This document shows positions 49,179-62,397 of a stretch of 64,000 nt of DNA, piece after piece. The notes under the pieces were generated by a model. The model saw only the letters and a program-made list of their open reading frames with translations. It ran no database searches and was not told the origin of the DNA. The translations under genes were made by a program, and so were the position numbers. Position 1 is the stretch's first letter. Each line of letters starts with the position of its first letter. The stretch is from Paramecium tetraurelia. Taxonomy: Eukaryota > Ciliophora > Oligohymenophorea > Peniculida > Parameciidae. The stretch spans positions 685,871-749,870 of the forward strand of contig NW_001799510.1 in the NCBI RefSeq assembly GCF_000165425.1, read 5' to 3'.

Positions 49179-51720
49179 TCACAATCCTGCTTCTTCATCT
49201 TCATCTTTGGTTGACTAAATACCAAATAGTCTTTTTTTGGTTGCTTATTTTTTCTCTTACAATTCTTCCTCAGAGGGAGGATAATAGCTTCGCTTTTCTT
49301 GTATAATACATGATATTTACTTCTGTTTTTATTAACTTATGAAGCTGAGAATATTTGCTTCACGACACCCCATATCATGTTTCTTAAATAAAAAAGTGTT
49401 AGGATCATTATTGAAAGTATAATGTACTCAGCATAATCTAAAATGTTAAAGGGCTTAGATTTTATTCCTGTTTGACTTTGATAGTTTGGACTTTGCGAGT
49501 CTAAATTGTCCTACTTTTTCTATTCATTTTTCACAATTGGTTTATCAGTAATAATTTGATTCACCTAGATGTTTGTTTTTTCTGTTGGGCATTCCTATTC
49601 AATTGGCCCTAAATAAACTCTATTATTTATCTTTATTTTTACCCTCCTTCACATTCATCTCCAGGGATTTTCCTATAACCTTACGATTTCATATATGTGC
49701 CTGTACATTTGATTGGAGGTGGCTAGGATGAAAATCCATAGGTCATTGGAACACACTCACCACCATCTATTTTCCTCATAAATCCTAAATCGCATTCCCA
49801 ATCTTCAGCTGTACAGGGGCAATTTTCTACGAGCAATTTCTTCACTATTTCTGGATTCTTACATTTAGCTTCCCTTTTCTTTCTCTAATACTTCACCTTT
49901 TAACCAAATAAACATTTCTGTTGTTGATAATTCTATGGAGACCAATATTCATAATCGGAATCTGGGTCTTCTGGATTTTCACTGCCTTTGCAGACTCTTT
50001 AATATACATTGGAAAGATCGATGGGAATTAAAACCCCTATTATAGATTCATATTTATTCCAGAAATCTTCTTAAGGATTATCTGATTATTTTATTCTGCC
50101 ATATATCAAGAACTTTTATTCTTCGTTTGACGGTTCCGTAACAATATTATCAATATCCAAAGAGATATTTAATTTTATATCTTAAAAGGTCATACCTTCA
50201 TCTTAGGTAAATTTAGCCACATTTGTGTAAGACTCAGATTCAGCAAATATTATCAGTCCCCCATGATCTCCGATCTCATAAATATAAGTTCCGTTTAATA
50301 TCTCATACCAATTGTGACCTCCATCTCTTGATAGATAAGTGTTGGTCTCTTAACCATCAAGATATAGTCCTGTGTTCCCTGTTCCAACAATTATTCCTAC
50401 TGCCTATTCGCTACTATAAATCAGAGATGTTGTTTCTGTTCTCCCTTTCAAATGAAGACTGCAATCTCCATTACAATTTAAAGGCTGTCCAGAATATGAA
50501 TATTTTGGAGCCTTCAATGAATGCCATTCAGCCCCCAAATCAAAAGTAATAACGGATTTTTTGTATTAGTCCAATCTGTCTGAACTTTAAAGTTTCATCT
50601 CCCTTTCCGAGTTGATTCTTTTTCTTCTTGATTTAGTCTTCTCGATTTCATCATAATCAAAAATATTAGCAATGTAAACGCCTTTCATACTTTTGATTTT
50701 CTCAAAGTCACAATGTCCAGTGTCTTGACTTCTAACATTTCCCAAAAGGGAGACAGTGAACTCATTACCATCACTCATGTAAATATTAGTAACTTTTGAT
50801 AATTCTTCAGCATGTGCAACTGACATGTAAACTATACTATCAGTCACATCTAAAACAGTGAATGTGTGTTTGCTTTAGTCATCAATTGGCAATACGATTT
50901 CTTAAGGGAAATAGGTTTCACCCAAATGAGGAGACATTTTTAAGTCGTATCCCACACTATATTAGTCAGGTCTCACCAGTAAAAATAGATAAGTTGGTGT
51001 CTAGTAAAATCCAAAGCAATCCTTTTCTATCTATTTGATGGTTTTGAAAAAGTCATCTGAATAAGAAACCTTCAATTCCCCTTGATTATCAACATGAGAT
51101 ACTATTATTCTCATATCTGGTACCATTTCATAATGAATTAATTTATCCCATGCTGCATCTCTAACATGATCCAAAACTGGTTACCATATCTAACCTCCAT
51201 TGTTTGTCACCCAAAGCTCCCTCTTGTATTGTTCTTTACAGCTCTTATCTGTTTTGTTGCATTTCTTCTCTTAGAATGCTAATATTTAATCCTTATTTAA
51301 TTTATTAAACCTAAAGCCATAGAGTTTATTATCATTAAATGTTCTGTATGTTCTCCCGCAATCTTGACTGATGAAAGATTGATTATATCCTATGAAGTAC
51401 ATAGTAAAAGAATCTGCAGGAGATTATATGATGTCTTTAAATTTATAATTGCTATCTAATTTTTACTAATCTATTAACGATTATGTGACATTTTCCCATT
51501 TTTATCCGTAATCAACTGATCTATAAGCAATTCCCTTGTTTGAGAGAACAAATAATATTTTTCTATGTTGTTTAGCCTCATTTTTCTACTCCACTACATC
51601 ATCATCAGATGTAACAATAATCGACCCTCCACACCAAAATACTTGATCAACTGCAGAATCAATTATATACGCAGATTGGGTTACACCTAGAAATAGAAAT
51701 GCAAGGTATAATTAAATCAT
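49179..51720 (-). CDS. VPS10-domain sorting receptor (sortilin family)
   Basis: 831 residues with introns 49298-49320 and 49620-49642. Order: signal peptide (MIQLYLAFLFLGVTQSAYI), a beta-propeller with Asp-box repeats ('NKGIAYRSVDYGQKWENV', 'FISQDCGRTYRTF', 'TYLSRDGGHNWYEI'), then the cysteine-rich 10CC module ('NCPCTAEDWECDLGFMRK', 'GGECVPMTYG', 'GYRKIPGDECEGG'), a stalk, one transmembrane helix ('YIILSIMILTLFYL') and a ~60-residue basic then acidic cytoplasmic tail. Sortilins carry cargo from Golgi to endosomes or lysosome-related organelles; in ciliates they are linked to secretory granule biogenesis. A tail with Tyr ('RSYYPPSEEEL') could be a sorting signal. Confidence 0.95.
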
Positions 51721-51782
51721 AATTACACGTAATTAATTATTTAATATACTATTTAAATATACATTTTATGAATATACGAATA

Positions 51783-52368
51783 TCAAGTAATTCCCTTATA
51801 CCTGTTTCTATTCACACTAAAATACCATAATTTCTTTCCATTTACCTAATAAACTATATTGTTAATGAATTAATTTTTATCCATTCCCTCTGAAATGTTT
51901 AAGATTTCATTCAACCTTAAATCCTAATAAAAGCGAAAATATTCCCACTATTCTTCCTGAAGTCTCACCATTTCTCATAACCTAGAAAGTTAAAAATCTA
52001 CTCTGCTCAAAGTCTATAACTAATCATCCAGAAGCTATCTAAGGAGTTTCTCATAGCTTAAATGCCAAGCAATTTAGACATACTCCTACTATCATGCTCT
52101 CTGCATCCCTAAATTAAGCCAAACCTTCTTATCTACCTTAAATGTCAATAATTTTTTAATTTTAGATATAAATAAGACTAATAAAATTCATAAGAGCCCT
52201 TTGATCATTGTACCATTCGAAATCTTCATCTTTTCTCGACCCATCAAAACAATACAATATTATATTAGCCCTCTATTATCACCTATTATTAACTGATCTG
52301 CAGTTGTTCAAGAAATAAAGAGAAAAAAATGAAATTCTGTTTCTAATAAAATATAGGTTTTATTTCAT
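51783..52368 (-). CDS. small gene, exon model incomplete
   Basis: Coding-like blocks on the minus strand run from ATG 52366-52368 to TGA 51783-51785: 'YCFDGSRKDEDFEWYNDQRA', 'LMNFISLIYIQNQKIIDI', then 'LVIDFEQSRFLTFQEEQWEY' and 'GMDKNQFINNIVYQVNGKKL'. A 21-nt and a 25-nt GT..AG intron join some of them, but the middle (about 51990-52100) has TGAs in the working frame that I could not remove with a convincing intron. The gene may have additional introns there or may be damaged. No family is assigned. Confidence 0.45.
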
Positions 52369-52679
52369 TTTCAAATAGAATTTAGAGTTTTTTTTAAAGT
52401 TTACGAAAATATATCATCAATAACTTGAAGAATCTCAATTTATAACAAGACAGAAAGAAAAGGAACCTTCAAAAATAAATAGCATTGTTTATATAATTTG
52501 ACTAAAGCTTCTGGTACAAAAATTATTGAGCCTTGTAAATTAAATGATTTTTTATAAAGTTGAATAAATCAATTTTCAGTAATTTTTGATGACTGGGGAT
52601 TATGAGGATTAAATCTTCTTAATCTTAGGATAAAATCTAAATAGAAAAAAACAATAACTTTAAGAATTGATTAAGATTT

Positions 52680-55011
52680 ATGGTTTTCACTATGTCATTA
52701 AATTATGATTAATTTGTGAAAAAATACTTTCCAATAAGACCAGAAACAAACTAAAAGGGATCATATGCATCAATATCTAAATCAAAGTAAGGATAAATGA
52801 TAAAAGAATTAAAATTTACAGAAAATGAATGGTAATCTTGGAGAGAGCATTTTGTATAAGAGATAGAGCTCTAAAATATTCTAAACGAATGTAAACCAAG
52901 TTATTTTCTCAAAATCTAGGATTGGGTTGAAGAATTCTAAAAAAAATAGATAAACATCATCTTTTAGATTCTACGAATAGGAATTGAATAATAACGTAGA
53001 AAGATTTTTCATTTAAATATAACCCAAATAACTTGATATATGTAAATGGATTTATTAAGCTAACTGACTTTGGTAGTTCCAGAGTGATACACAAATATTA
53101 TTATGCCTAAAAATGTATGAGGAACAAAGCATCAATATCATTTCTATTAATCTGCTTCAATGTTAAAAATTAAAATGATGGATAATTTTGAGGAGTAAGA
53201 TTTATCCTTTTAAGAAATTGTGAAAGATGAATTATTACAAAATTCAATTTTTCAACAAAATGATGAATGGTCCTTAAGCCTAATAATTTGTTAAATTATT
53301 ACAAAACAATTTGACATAAAAATTAAATATTATGAAGACTTTTATAGTTTTAATTCGTACAGAATAAAAGAGATGCTGAAATAAGTAAGAAGTTAATTTC
53401 CACAACTATAGTCAGAGAAAATTGCAGCCATCAATTCACCTAGTTGAACTTGTGTTTTTTGCCAGCATTTTTGACATTAAGTAAAGGCCCTTATTTCATA
53501 GTAGAAAACAAATTAAAAATTTTATTAAAAGAACTAAATGCTGTTCAATCAAAATGAATTGATTAAATAAGAAATGATGGTTTGTGTGATTCTATAATAT
53601 TTATACAATCATCGAACATATGGTCAAAAATCAATTCTAGCATTAAATATGATTTTTTTTGATTATATATATATTTTGTAATAAATCAATAGAATAAAGG
53701 CTAGGATTATAAATAGCATATGATACATTAATCGATATAACATCATCATTTAAAACTTCTATTTCAAAAATAAAACCTCTAATAATGAGGTTAGACCCTC
53801 TTAATGGTAATATAGAAAGGGAATCAACTGGTTAAATGATTACAGTTACTAATAATTATTATTATGTATCCGTTGCTGAAATCAAAATGAAAGAAAAAGA
53901 GTAACTTGATTAATAAATGAACTCCAATAATCTTTTGACAACAACGGCTCCTAACAATAGTAAGAAAAGTATTGATGATGAGTAGTTAGATAAGTTGTAG
54001 TTTTTGGATTCTGCAGAAAATTTGATCGATAATTAATTTACATTCTTTCTAAAAGATCAATCAAATATTAATATACTTAATCAAAATTAGGTCAAAGAGA
54101 TGAATTTAAATGAGAAAAAAAACATTTTCAAAAAATTTAGCATGTAAATACCACAAAATACACCCAATTTTCTTTAAAAAAAACCCGTATTAGGAAATTT
54201 CTATGTAACAATCATACATAAATTAAAACATTGTTCAAGATTCATTTATAATAACAAAGCAAATTAATTAAATCTGTCGATCATTATCAAACTTTTTTGG
54301 GATGAGGAATTTATGGAAAATGATGTTTTGAAATAATTTGTTTAGGATAGCTAAATTCATATTGATTATGAGTTGAAGTTTAATCATTCTTCATCTCATT
54401 TAATTAATTATAAAAGCTAAATATTAAAGATATCAAATAAATAGTTTATTTACAAAGGATATTAAAGGATAATCTCCCACATGGAATCGGAATCAAATAT
54501 CTTAGATTAAAAAAACTGGAAATTAATAGTTTGAATTTTCGAAAGTAATGTCATTTTGAAATGTATAATGATTGAATTAAGTAATAAAGGATAAATATAA
54601 ATTTTCTAAGGCAGATTAAATGATGATCAAACGAAAGAAGGAGAATGTGTATTAGAGTGGTTCAGAATTGTAAATAAGCATTTCTTAAAATAGTAAAAAC
54701 ACATTGGTTTAATAAGCCAAAATAAAATTGTTGGATATGGAGTTCGAACATATTATAATAATTTATAATTTAATTATGTTTACTAAGGAAATTTTCAGAA
54801 CTGATAAAAATAAGGTAGAGGAAAACTATTCAAAGAATAAGAAGGTAGTTTAGAACTTATATTTGATGGAGAATTCAATTAAGATTAATACTGTGGGATT
54901 GGATTAGGATATTTTAATAAGGATTTAGTTATAGAAGCAACTTTTTCAAAAGGAAAAATCATCTAATGTTAAAATTCGAAATATAAAGAGAAATCAGTAA
55001 CTGTATATTGA
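52680..55011 (+). pseudogene. decayed kinase-MORN gene
   Basis: Recognisable remains lie in order but in shifting frames. A kinase N-lobe comes first ('SYASISKSKQGQMIKELKF', 'WREHFVQEIELQNIL'). After a frame break at the catalytic loop comes 'PNNLIYVNGFIKLTDFGSSR'. A long frame (53713-54531) leads to a MORN-type end ('NYVYQGNFQN', 'GRGKLFKEQEG', 'FDGEFNQDQYCGIGLGYF'). That frame contains in-frame TGAs at 54532 and 54802 before the final TGA at 55009. The second TGA sits where MORN units have Gly ('FQN*QKQGRGKL'). With TGA as the only stop, this gene is most likely dead. Assembly error or a missed intron is less likely but possible. Confidence 0.65.
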
Positions 55012-55667
55012 ATTCTAACATTTAAAAATATTTGTAGTAATTAATCAGTATATTTTATTATTTTTCTCTGTCTTGCTTTAAAGGCTTTCCGTAAAACTAT
55101 ATTTCCCAGTTCATTATTGATGTGATGAAGTAAACTAATATTTCAAAATCTAATATATTATTTAAAATACCTATTGTTCGGTAGAAAAGGAAGGGTTGAT
55201 TAGATATAAATTACTAAAAAATCATTATTTTGATTTCATAGATAAAAAGATTGTATTTTGATTATAAGGGGTAGTGCTATGGTGTCCCTAATCATTAGAG
55301 CATTCTGATATTGATTATAAGTTTGAGGACTTTTAAATTTATTTGGTTATTTATCATATTGATTTAGATTTTCCATCAGATATATATTCTAATTTACTAT
55401 TTTAACTATCATAGAATTAAATAGTCATTCTTTTCCAGCTTTTTATTAAGCCTTTGTTCAAATATTTCATTTTGGATATCGCTAATATAATTCCAAAACA
55501 ACTAATGCTGAATTCTTTTAGGTTATTTCTGATTCTTCTTACAAAACATCTTGCGACAACAAACTATCTTATGCAAGGAGATTTTCATCTATTTCTTTAA
55601 TTAATACTAATTCCAATAGCTTAATTTCCCCTAAATATATAAAAGAATAAATAATTATAAAAAAATA
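55012..55667. other. region without confident gene, one coding-like fragment
   Basis: A plus-strand frame of ~150 codons between about 55270 and 55670 reads hydrophobic, protein-like sequence ('HSDIDYKFEDFQIYLVIYHI', 'LFKYFILDIANIIPKQL'), but it has no start codon and runs into the start of DPH3 in another frame. It may be a gene remnant. The rest is AT-rich spacer. Confidence 0.35.
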
Positions 55668-55904
55668 ATGAGTGTCTATGATGAAGTTGAGATTGAGGAT
55701 ATGGATTTCGATCCTAGTACAAAGATATTTTATTACCCTTGTCCTTGCGGAGACAGGTTTTAAATAACTATAGTATATATTATATGAGATCATTAGGAAT
55801 AAATTAAAAACAAATACGAAATAGCTTAATGTCCAAGTTGTTCTTTATAAATCAGAGTTATATTCGACCAAAATAGCTATGAAATATATTCAAAAATAGA
55901 ATGA
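55668..55904 (+). CDS. DPH3: DPH3/KTI11, diphthamide biosynthesis zinc protein
   Basis: 70 residues with one 24-nt intron (55773-55796). Diagnostic features: [15 protein letters not shown] start, '[13 protein letters not shown]' and 'AQCPSCSLQIRVIFD', giving the four zinc/iron-binding cysteines (CxC...CxxC) of the CSL domain. DPH3 donates electrons for diphthamide synthesis on elongation factor 2 and also works with Elongator in tRNA modification. Length and all cysteines are normal. It converges on the large surface protein gene with 37 bp between stops. Confidence 0.96.
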
Positions 55905-55941
55905 AACGTATAAATTATATTTTAAAGTTATTCTATGTAAT

Positions 55942-58900
55942 TCATTTAAATTCTTATTCATTTTCTTTTTATTCATTAATTTTTGGTTAGTTTCTGTAGT
56001 AAATGATATCATCATTATTTACTTAATCTTCTTCCCTGAAAGCTTGTTCTTATCCTTGTACGCATATGCTTTAATCCCTTAGTTCAGGATGAATTTGATT
56101 TAGGTTTTTAATTTTCAGGATTAACCAGAGATTATTTGTGCTGGACAGAGCAATCATAATAATATTGTAAACAATATCATCTAGAGAAAAGAAATAAAAT
56201 TTATTCTAGTTGCACATAAAGGAAATTTAAACTATAATTGGAAGTATTTGTGAAATTGTTTAATTATAAAACAATTTCTTTATTTCATTTAGAACTTTTG
56301 TTTCGATTTAATTAGGTAAAATTGATAAAATAATTCTCCATTGAAACAAAGTAGCCAATTATTCCTTAAGTTTAGAGGTTGAAATGATTTTGAAAAACGT
56401 TAGATTAGTTTTCTTTAATAATTGTAATTAAGAACTATTCAAGATTTGCACAAAAAAAGTAACAGCCAAGCATGATAATGATAATATATAATAGCCTGGA
56501 AATTATAGCAGAGTAAATCTAAAATTAGTTATATAATACCTTATAAATCTGGTGATGGCTATTGGTATATCAAGCAGGCTAATATATATATAATATGTTT
56601 TTATTATCAATGCATCTTTTTGTTTGATAATCTTATTGACTATTACAGCCAGAAGCATTCCAACCATAATAATTACGAATATTGGTGCTCCATCATAGAT
56701 TTCACTTTATCTACTATGAAGATTAGAAATGCTGTGATCATTCTAATTAGGATTGTTACTGCTATTCTAATTTGTATGATTATTGGAGTTTGAGTTTGAA
56801 CTAGTGTTAAATTTTAAGCAATATCCATCTTTTAATTAAAATTCATTAATGCATTTAATGCACTAAGTAATATTCTAATAATCACATTGTAAACAATTGG
56901 CATCGGTTAGGCATTTTTCGCAGCCTTGAGAAGTTAAAATCATATTTGGTGGACATTTTTCGATACATATATTTTAGAATTAAATAAAGCCTTCCTTACA
57001 TTTAATACATTGGTTGTACTTTTTATCACAAATTTTACAATTTTCAGAGCAAATGATTGAAAATTTCCAAATTCTCTAAGATTCCTCAACAATCTTTCCA
57101 AATTAATTAATATTTTAAAGTGTTATATTTGTTTCATAATCACTAATATGTCCTACAAAAGTTAATCCGGTGAATATTAGCTGATAAAAGTTTGACTGAA
57201 TAGAATTTACGAAGTTTGAAATAACAATCAGATTTTCATTCTCTAAATATGATTCACACAAAACTTCATCATATTTTAATTCTTGGGTTTAGTTTATTTA
57301 AAGTATACATTTAAAATCTAATACAATAATTTGAGAGAGTTAAAATATTGCTTTTATTTTACCGTATTTTTACACTCCTAAATTCGTATGAAAATTCAGT
57401 GTAATATTGGTGACTTCATTCAAAAAAAATGACTATTGTTTAATAGAAAAATCAATCTTATTAGCTCTTAATTCATCCCTAATACCAAACGCATCTTAAT
57501 ACACAGCTATAATATCTCCTCCGTCTGTAAATATATTAAATTAAAATGGGTAAATTTGAACATCATCTATAGGATTAAACAATTCGCAAAGGAATGTATT
57601 AGTACCATTTTATAATTATTTGAGATAAATTTCTTAACCAATCTATTTCTCAACAATATTTGAACAACTTAAGAATTTTTCAATATTTATAGGGAAAACA
57701 ATTTATAACAGATCGTTCGATTAGATAGTGCTCAATAGATTGAAAGAAAATTACAGTGTTGTTAGTTCACCGTAAAATGAGTTTGAAGAAGTTAAGGAGT
57801 AATCATAAAATGTTTAAGGAAATAGAATCTTATAGGATCCTAATTGATTTTATTGGGTTGATTGAATCTATTATTGATATTTAATATCTCCAATTACTTA
57901 GTAACTATACTACTAAATACTTCTCTCTGTTTTGATGTTATATATAATAATTTCTAAAATTCCACCAACAAACAAAGTAACTGTAATATTTTTATTATTC
58001 CCAATTTCACAAATTTATTAATTGGTTTCAATTTGTGCAGAACAAAAGCTGAGTTGCTATTTAAAATAGATTGGCAATTCCACGGTCAAAACACTCTATT
58101 CTTAAATTTGTGGTATTTGAAATTTAATCAAATAATTTGTAAGATAATCAGTAACATAGATTTGTGGATTCAAAGAAATCAAGAGGTATTTTGACGGTTG
58201 AATTGTTAAGAAGGCAGGTTTTTATAATAGACTTATTAAAGCGCCTGAATAATCATTTGTGAAAATTAAGAAATTATCAGTTATCCCTGCTGTCCCTTAA
58301 AGTTTTCCAGAAAAAGTGATTTCAACTTAATTCATGATTTGATGATTATTAAAATAGTTTTTAAATATTATTTCTTATCCATTTATCTATATATCTTACT
58401 ATAAGTCAGGCTGTATTAAAACAGAATCTCGAGTTATTTGAATTTATCTAGGTATCTTAACAGTCAGGGTAGTTGATTTTGTTTAAACATTTTTTAATTC
58501 AAATTTAATAACAATATCAGTTATGGCAAAAACTGTAGTATTAGTGGCTTCAATTGTGATATAGGATATAGGTTATGGAAGTATCTCAATCTAAAGTTCT
58601 TAATATTCAACCTAATTTCTCTCCGGTGTTAGTACATAGAATCCAATATTGAATGTAGATAACCCAGTTGGATTCATAATATCTTAGAGACAAAATTGAA
58701 ATTTCATGGATTCATAGAATTAGTTAAAATTTTTGATCACGATACCTTCATTTTCAATGTAGAATTCATAATTTGGATTAATGTTTTGTTTTGGCAAAAA
58801 AATAGTTTGTGATACTAAATTTTAATTAAAATTTACTTTAGGATTATTATTACAGATTTAAAAATTTGATATAAATTTGACTACCTTGGCGGTAGGCTAA

Positions 58901-59794
58901 TCTAGGTACGAATGAAAAGAATAATTAGGTGTATTGTGAAACAAATTAATTTGAGCTTTCTAATGTAAATTCCTTAGATGGACTAACACTTTTTATTTCG
59001 TTTTCCTAGAATTAACCCTCAGCAATATTAAGACCTTTATAGGTAGTCTTATAAAGTATCCAAAAAGAATCTCCATCCAATTATTAATTATTTGTATAAA
59101 TGTTATGAATTGAAAGGAGTATTGAATTACCAGGAAGATACTATTTTTGAAATAGGTTGTAAATTGTTAATTTTTATTCTGCAAGATTAATTTCAAAATC
59201 CAAACTTATGTTTTAGAAAAGAGGGAAGGTATCTTATGTCAGCATTGATACGATCTTAGTTGCTCCTATATTAATAATTGGAAAGATGATATCAAAGATT
59301 GTCCCTGCTCTTACTCGAAATAGAAAGTTAATTTCAAAATTTAAAGTAGTTTTAACAAAAGTAGAATAGTTTTCATATCTTCCTTGTATGCTCAACTATT
59401 GCTAATAAGCTAGAGTGTAAAGGCAAGTTTATCTCTCTACTAGGTTTTCATCCTAATAAAATTCTAAGATATACTCCTTATCCTAATTAAAAGGATAATA
59501 ACCATTTTCAATATTTTCCAAAGTAATATTCAAAGTATAGGAAGGAATAAAATTACCAAAAATTAAAATTTGGTTATCTTTGATTTTTGCTTGAAACTTA
59601 TTACCATTACACCAACAATAAATCTGCATTAGTTCATTTAACTCATAACTTAAAGGGAATATCATCAAAATTGAATTATATGTGTCGATTGATAATTAAA
59701 CATCTAGAGTGTATTTTGTAATTGCACCAGATAAAGCATCATCCATCTTGATTGAAAATGAAGACACAAAAGGTAAAATCAGCAAAAATTACAT
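55942..59794 (-). CDS. large cysteine-rich surface membrane protein
   Basis: 1269 residues with two introns (58815-58836 and, probably, 56519-56539, 21 nt). A signal peptide (MQFLLILPFVSSFSI) is followed by ~900 residues of beta-rich extracellular sequence without clear domains. A furin-like Cys-rich stretch follows ('CSENCKICDKKYNQCIKCK', 'CIEKCPPNMILTSQGCEKC', 'CLQCDYQNITQCIKCI'). Next is a low-complexity Ser/Asn linker, then several hydrophobic helices ('APIFVIIMVGMLLAVIV', 'YYIYISLLDIPIAI', 'DIVYNIIMIALSS') and a charged tail. Ciliates encode many such furin-repeat membrane proteins of unknown function. Confidence 0.75.
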
Positions 59795-60690
59795 TTATAA
59801 TTGATTTTTTAACTCTCTAATCTATGTTAACTTTTAAGTCCTTTTTTCACTAAGTAAATATAAATTAATTAACGGATATAAATTAAACTTTATTTTATTT
59901 TATTAAGATCTTTTCACTATTCTTTAAATTTGAAATCAAAAATACTAAATTGCCTTTATAGAATAGTAATTGCTGTGACAAAAAGATTCAACTTTTTAAA
60001 ATATTGACTAATTTATTATATACAATCATACATAATCAATTAATTAAAAATAGATTAATTTTTATCATTTCAATAATGATTTATAAACATAATCTGAAAT
60101 TATTATCTAAAAATTTATTAATTAGGTCTAAATAATCTTTCAAAATTATCTTATTTATTCTATAATTTTTTATGAGTGAAGGTTAAAATAAAAAAAATGT
60201 ATTTATTGATTTTTAAAGCCTTCTCTCAAGCTTTTGGAAACTATTAAATTGCTTAAGTTTTAAATTGGTTTACTTCAATCCTTTTTAAATTTATGCCTAA
60301 TACAAAATAGTCAAAAATATTAACTCATAATATTTAGGCTTCTTAATTTTTGTTCTTTCTCCTTATAATAATTTTGATTTTACATTTAATTAAGTAACTA
60401 ATTTATTCTTAAAATATTTGTAATAAAATTAGAAGCTTCCTATTCATATATTTGCCTTTATTTTAGAGGTGAAATGAGGAAAATATCCAATAAAGCTTTA
60501 AACACATTTAATCATTTACTAATAGAATCTATCAATAAAATACTTAACATCCCAAAAAAATGATTTCATTCTTTTAAAAGTCATTAGGATAAAAGTTGTA
60601 GTTCAAAACAAAATTTCTCTAAATAAGGTGGGTGTCATTCACAATCGTGTGTTAAAATCAAGTTTTATTTAAATTAATTAAATTAATAAC
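59795..60690. other. longest gene-free stretch of the window
   Basis: About 900 bases of strongly AT-rich sequence with only short frames on either strand. It lies between the starts of the surface protein (minus) and the lectin-like relic (plus). No repeat or RNA gene could be recognised. Confidence 0.5.
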
Positions 60691-62397
60691 ATGGGAAAAT
60701 CTTTATATTTAATGATAATTCTAAAAATCACATCAGCTTATATCTACTCTGATACTGGAGTGTTTAATGGCTTTGCAACTGCTTCAGATTCAACTTTCAT
60801 TTGCAATTTTGGTTTTTCTAGAACAGCCACTATATCATACTCGAATTAATTTGAAAGAATTCCTTAAGTGTTTTTTGTACATGAATATCTTGAGTAAGAG
60901 AAAGCTGACATGGGGTTTAGATTATCGATAACAACAATAACTTAAACAGGTACTTTGATACAATATACTATAAAAAGATTTCACTTTAGAAATTAGTTGT
61001 CATAAATAGAGGTAATACACACTGAGGATAAGATGGTTTGCTATTGATGATTAACGTATTGAAGTTATAAGTAACTTCAATATGGATGTTCCAGATGACA
61101 AGACATTTCCAATTAAAAATCCAAATGCCTAAACTGGTTTTGTGGCAATCACAAGTATGCGTTATTTAGAAGCAATCGATTTTCTATTATCTGTAATTAT
61201 TGGTCATTTATTCTTTGATAAGCGAAATAAAAACTAATTCTGTTACTGTTAGTATAACTAAAATTGCAGGAAAGTTTACTAATCTGAAATAAATTGGGTA
61301 TTTTGTAGTCGTTGGAATATAAGATGCATTTATAAATCTAGGATTAAAGACAGCAACAGGAGCATTTAGCAGTGGCACTATTCCAATAGAGCCAAATCGA
61401 TGGTTTGCTATAGCTTTATAAGGTCTGGCTTTTCCAAATACCAAAAATCTAAGAATAAGAGCAACATATAGTAACACAGCAACAACAATATCATATACTT
61501 GGGGGACATGTAATTATTTATTATAAATAAAATATAATAGGGTATGAGATTGAAACTCCTAATAGTCATTCATAGATTTGGATTGCGTATTAATTTACAA
61601 CCATATTCAAACCATTAGAATGTTTTAGTATAAGAATAAGCAGAAAATAAGTTCTCGATTTATTAACATTGCCTACGTTGTATTTAGAATTACTTTAAAC
61701 TAACTAAATATACACTGCAATTGGAAACTATGAATATTTAGTTGATAAAACAATCACCCCACTTAAAATGAATATCTAAATTAAATGCCAAAATGGAATG
61801 AAGGTTTAAGCAGATTTTAATAAATGCAATGCTTGTAATACAAAAAAGACTCACTCTTTTACTTATAATTGCTTCAATTAAATGAATTATATTGGATTCT
61901 TTCCTCTTTTTTAATAAGCATTTCCACAATATAATTCCTTAAAAATAAAGTTGCAATCCACTACACTTGAAATTAGCCAAGTTGTTTACGATTAAAGTCT
62001 TACAGAATCTACAATAGTCAAAATTTAAATATTAAATTAATGAACGATATTAATTCGTATTATTATATAATTCCATTAAAAATTGGATGTAGATTTATCA
62101 ATATTGATTCTAGAATCTTAAATTTATAAATATATGATTGTACAATAAATTTTAAGAAGACTTTATTTCGTTAAGAATGTTATTAAATTAACTCCTTAAA
62201 GATTGTACAGAATTTATTTCTAGCTTGTCTTTCCTGAATAAGCCTAAGCTATAGTAAAAATCCAATGATAGATAGATGTTTGCGAGCTCAGCAGTTTTGA
62301 TGGATAGAATGGTTGTCAAAAGATATAAAATATTAATGCGAAAGAGATTACAGCAATAATCATTATTATGTGGAAGACTTTATAAGAGGGATTATGA
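60691..62397 (+). pseudogene. H-type lectin domain secreted protein, probably decayed
   Basis: The 5' part looks intact: signal peptide (MGKSLYLMIILKITSAYI), then an H-type lectin domain ('ERIPQVFFVHEYLEQEKADM', 'DFTLEISCHKQRQYTLRIRW', 'FAIDDQRIEVIS') with a 28-nt intron at 60950-60977. A second module follows ('SEIKTNSVTVSITKIAGKFT', 'FINLGLKTATGAFSSGTIPI'), but no GT..AG intron joins the frames near 61193-61223. The frame then holds TGAs at 62041 and 62266 while coding-like sequence continues in the same frame ('LTPQRLYRIYFQLVFPEQ', 'DVCELSSFDGQNGCQKIQ') to TGA 62395. A gene ending at 62043 with a recent break downstream is the alternative. Confidence 0.6.
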
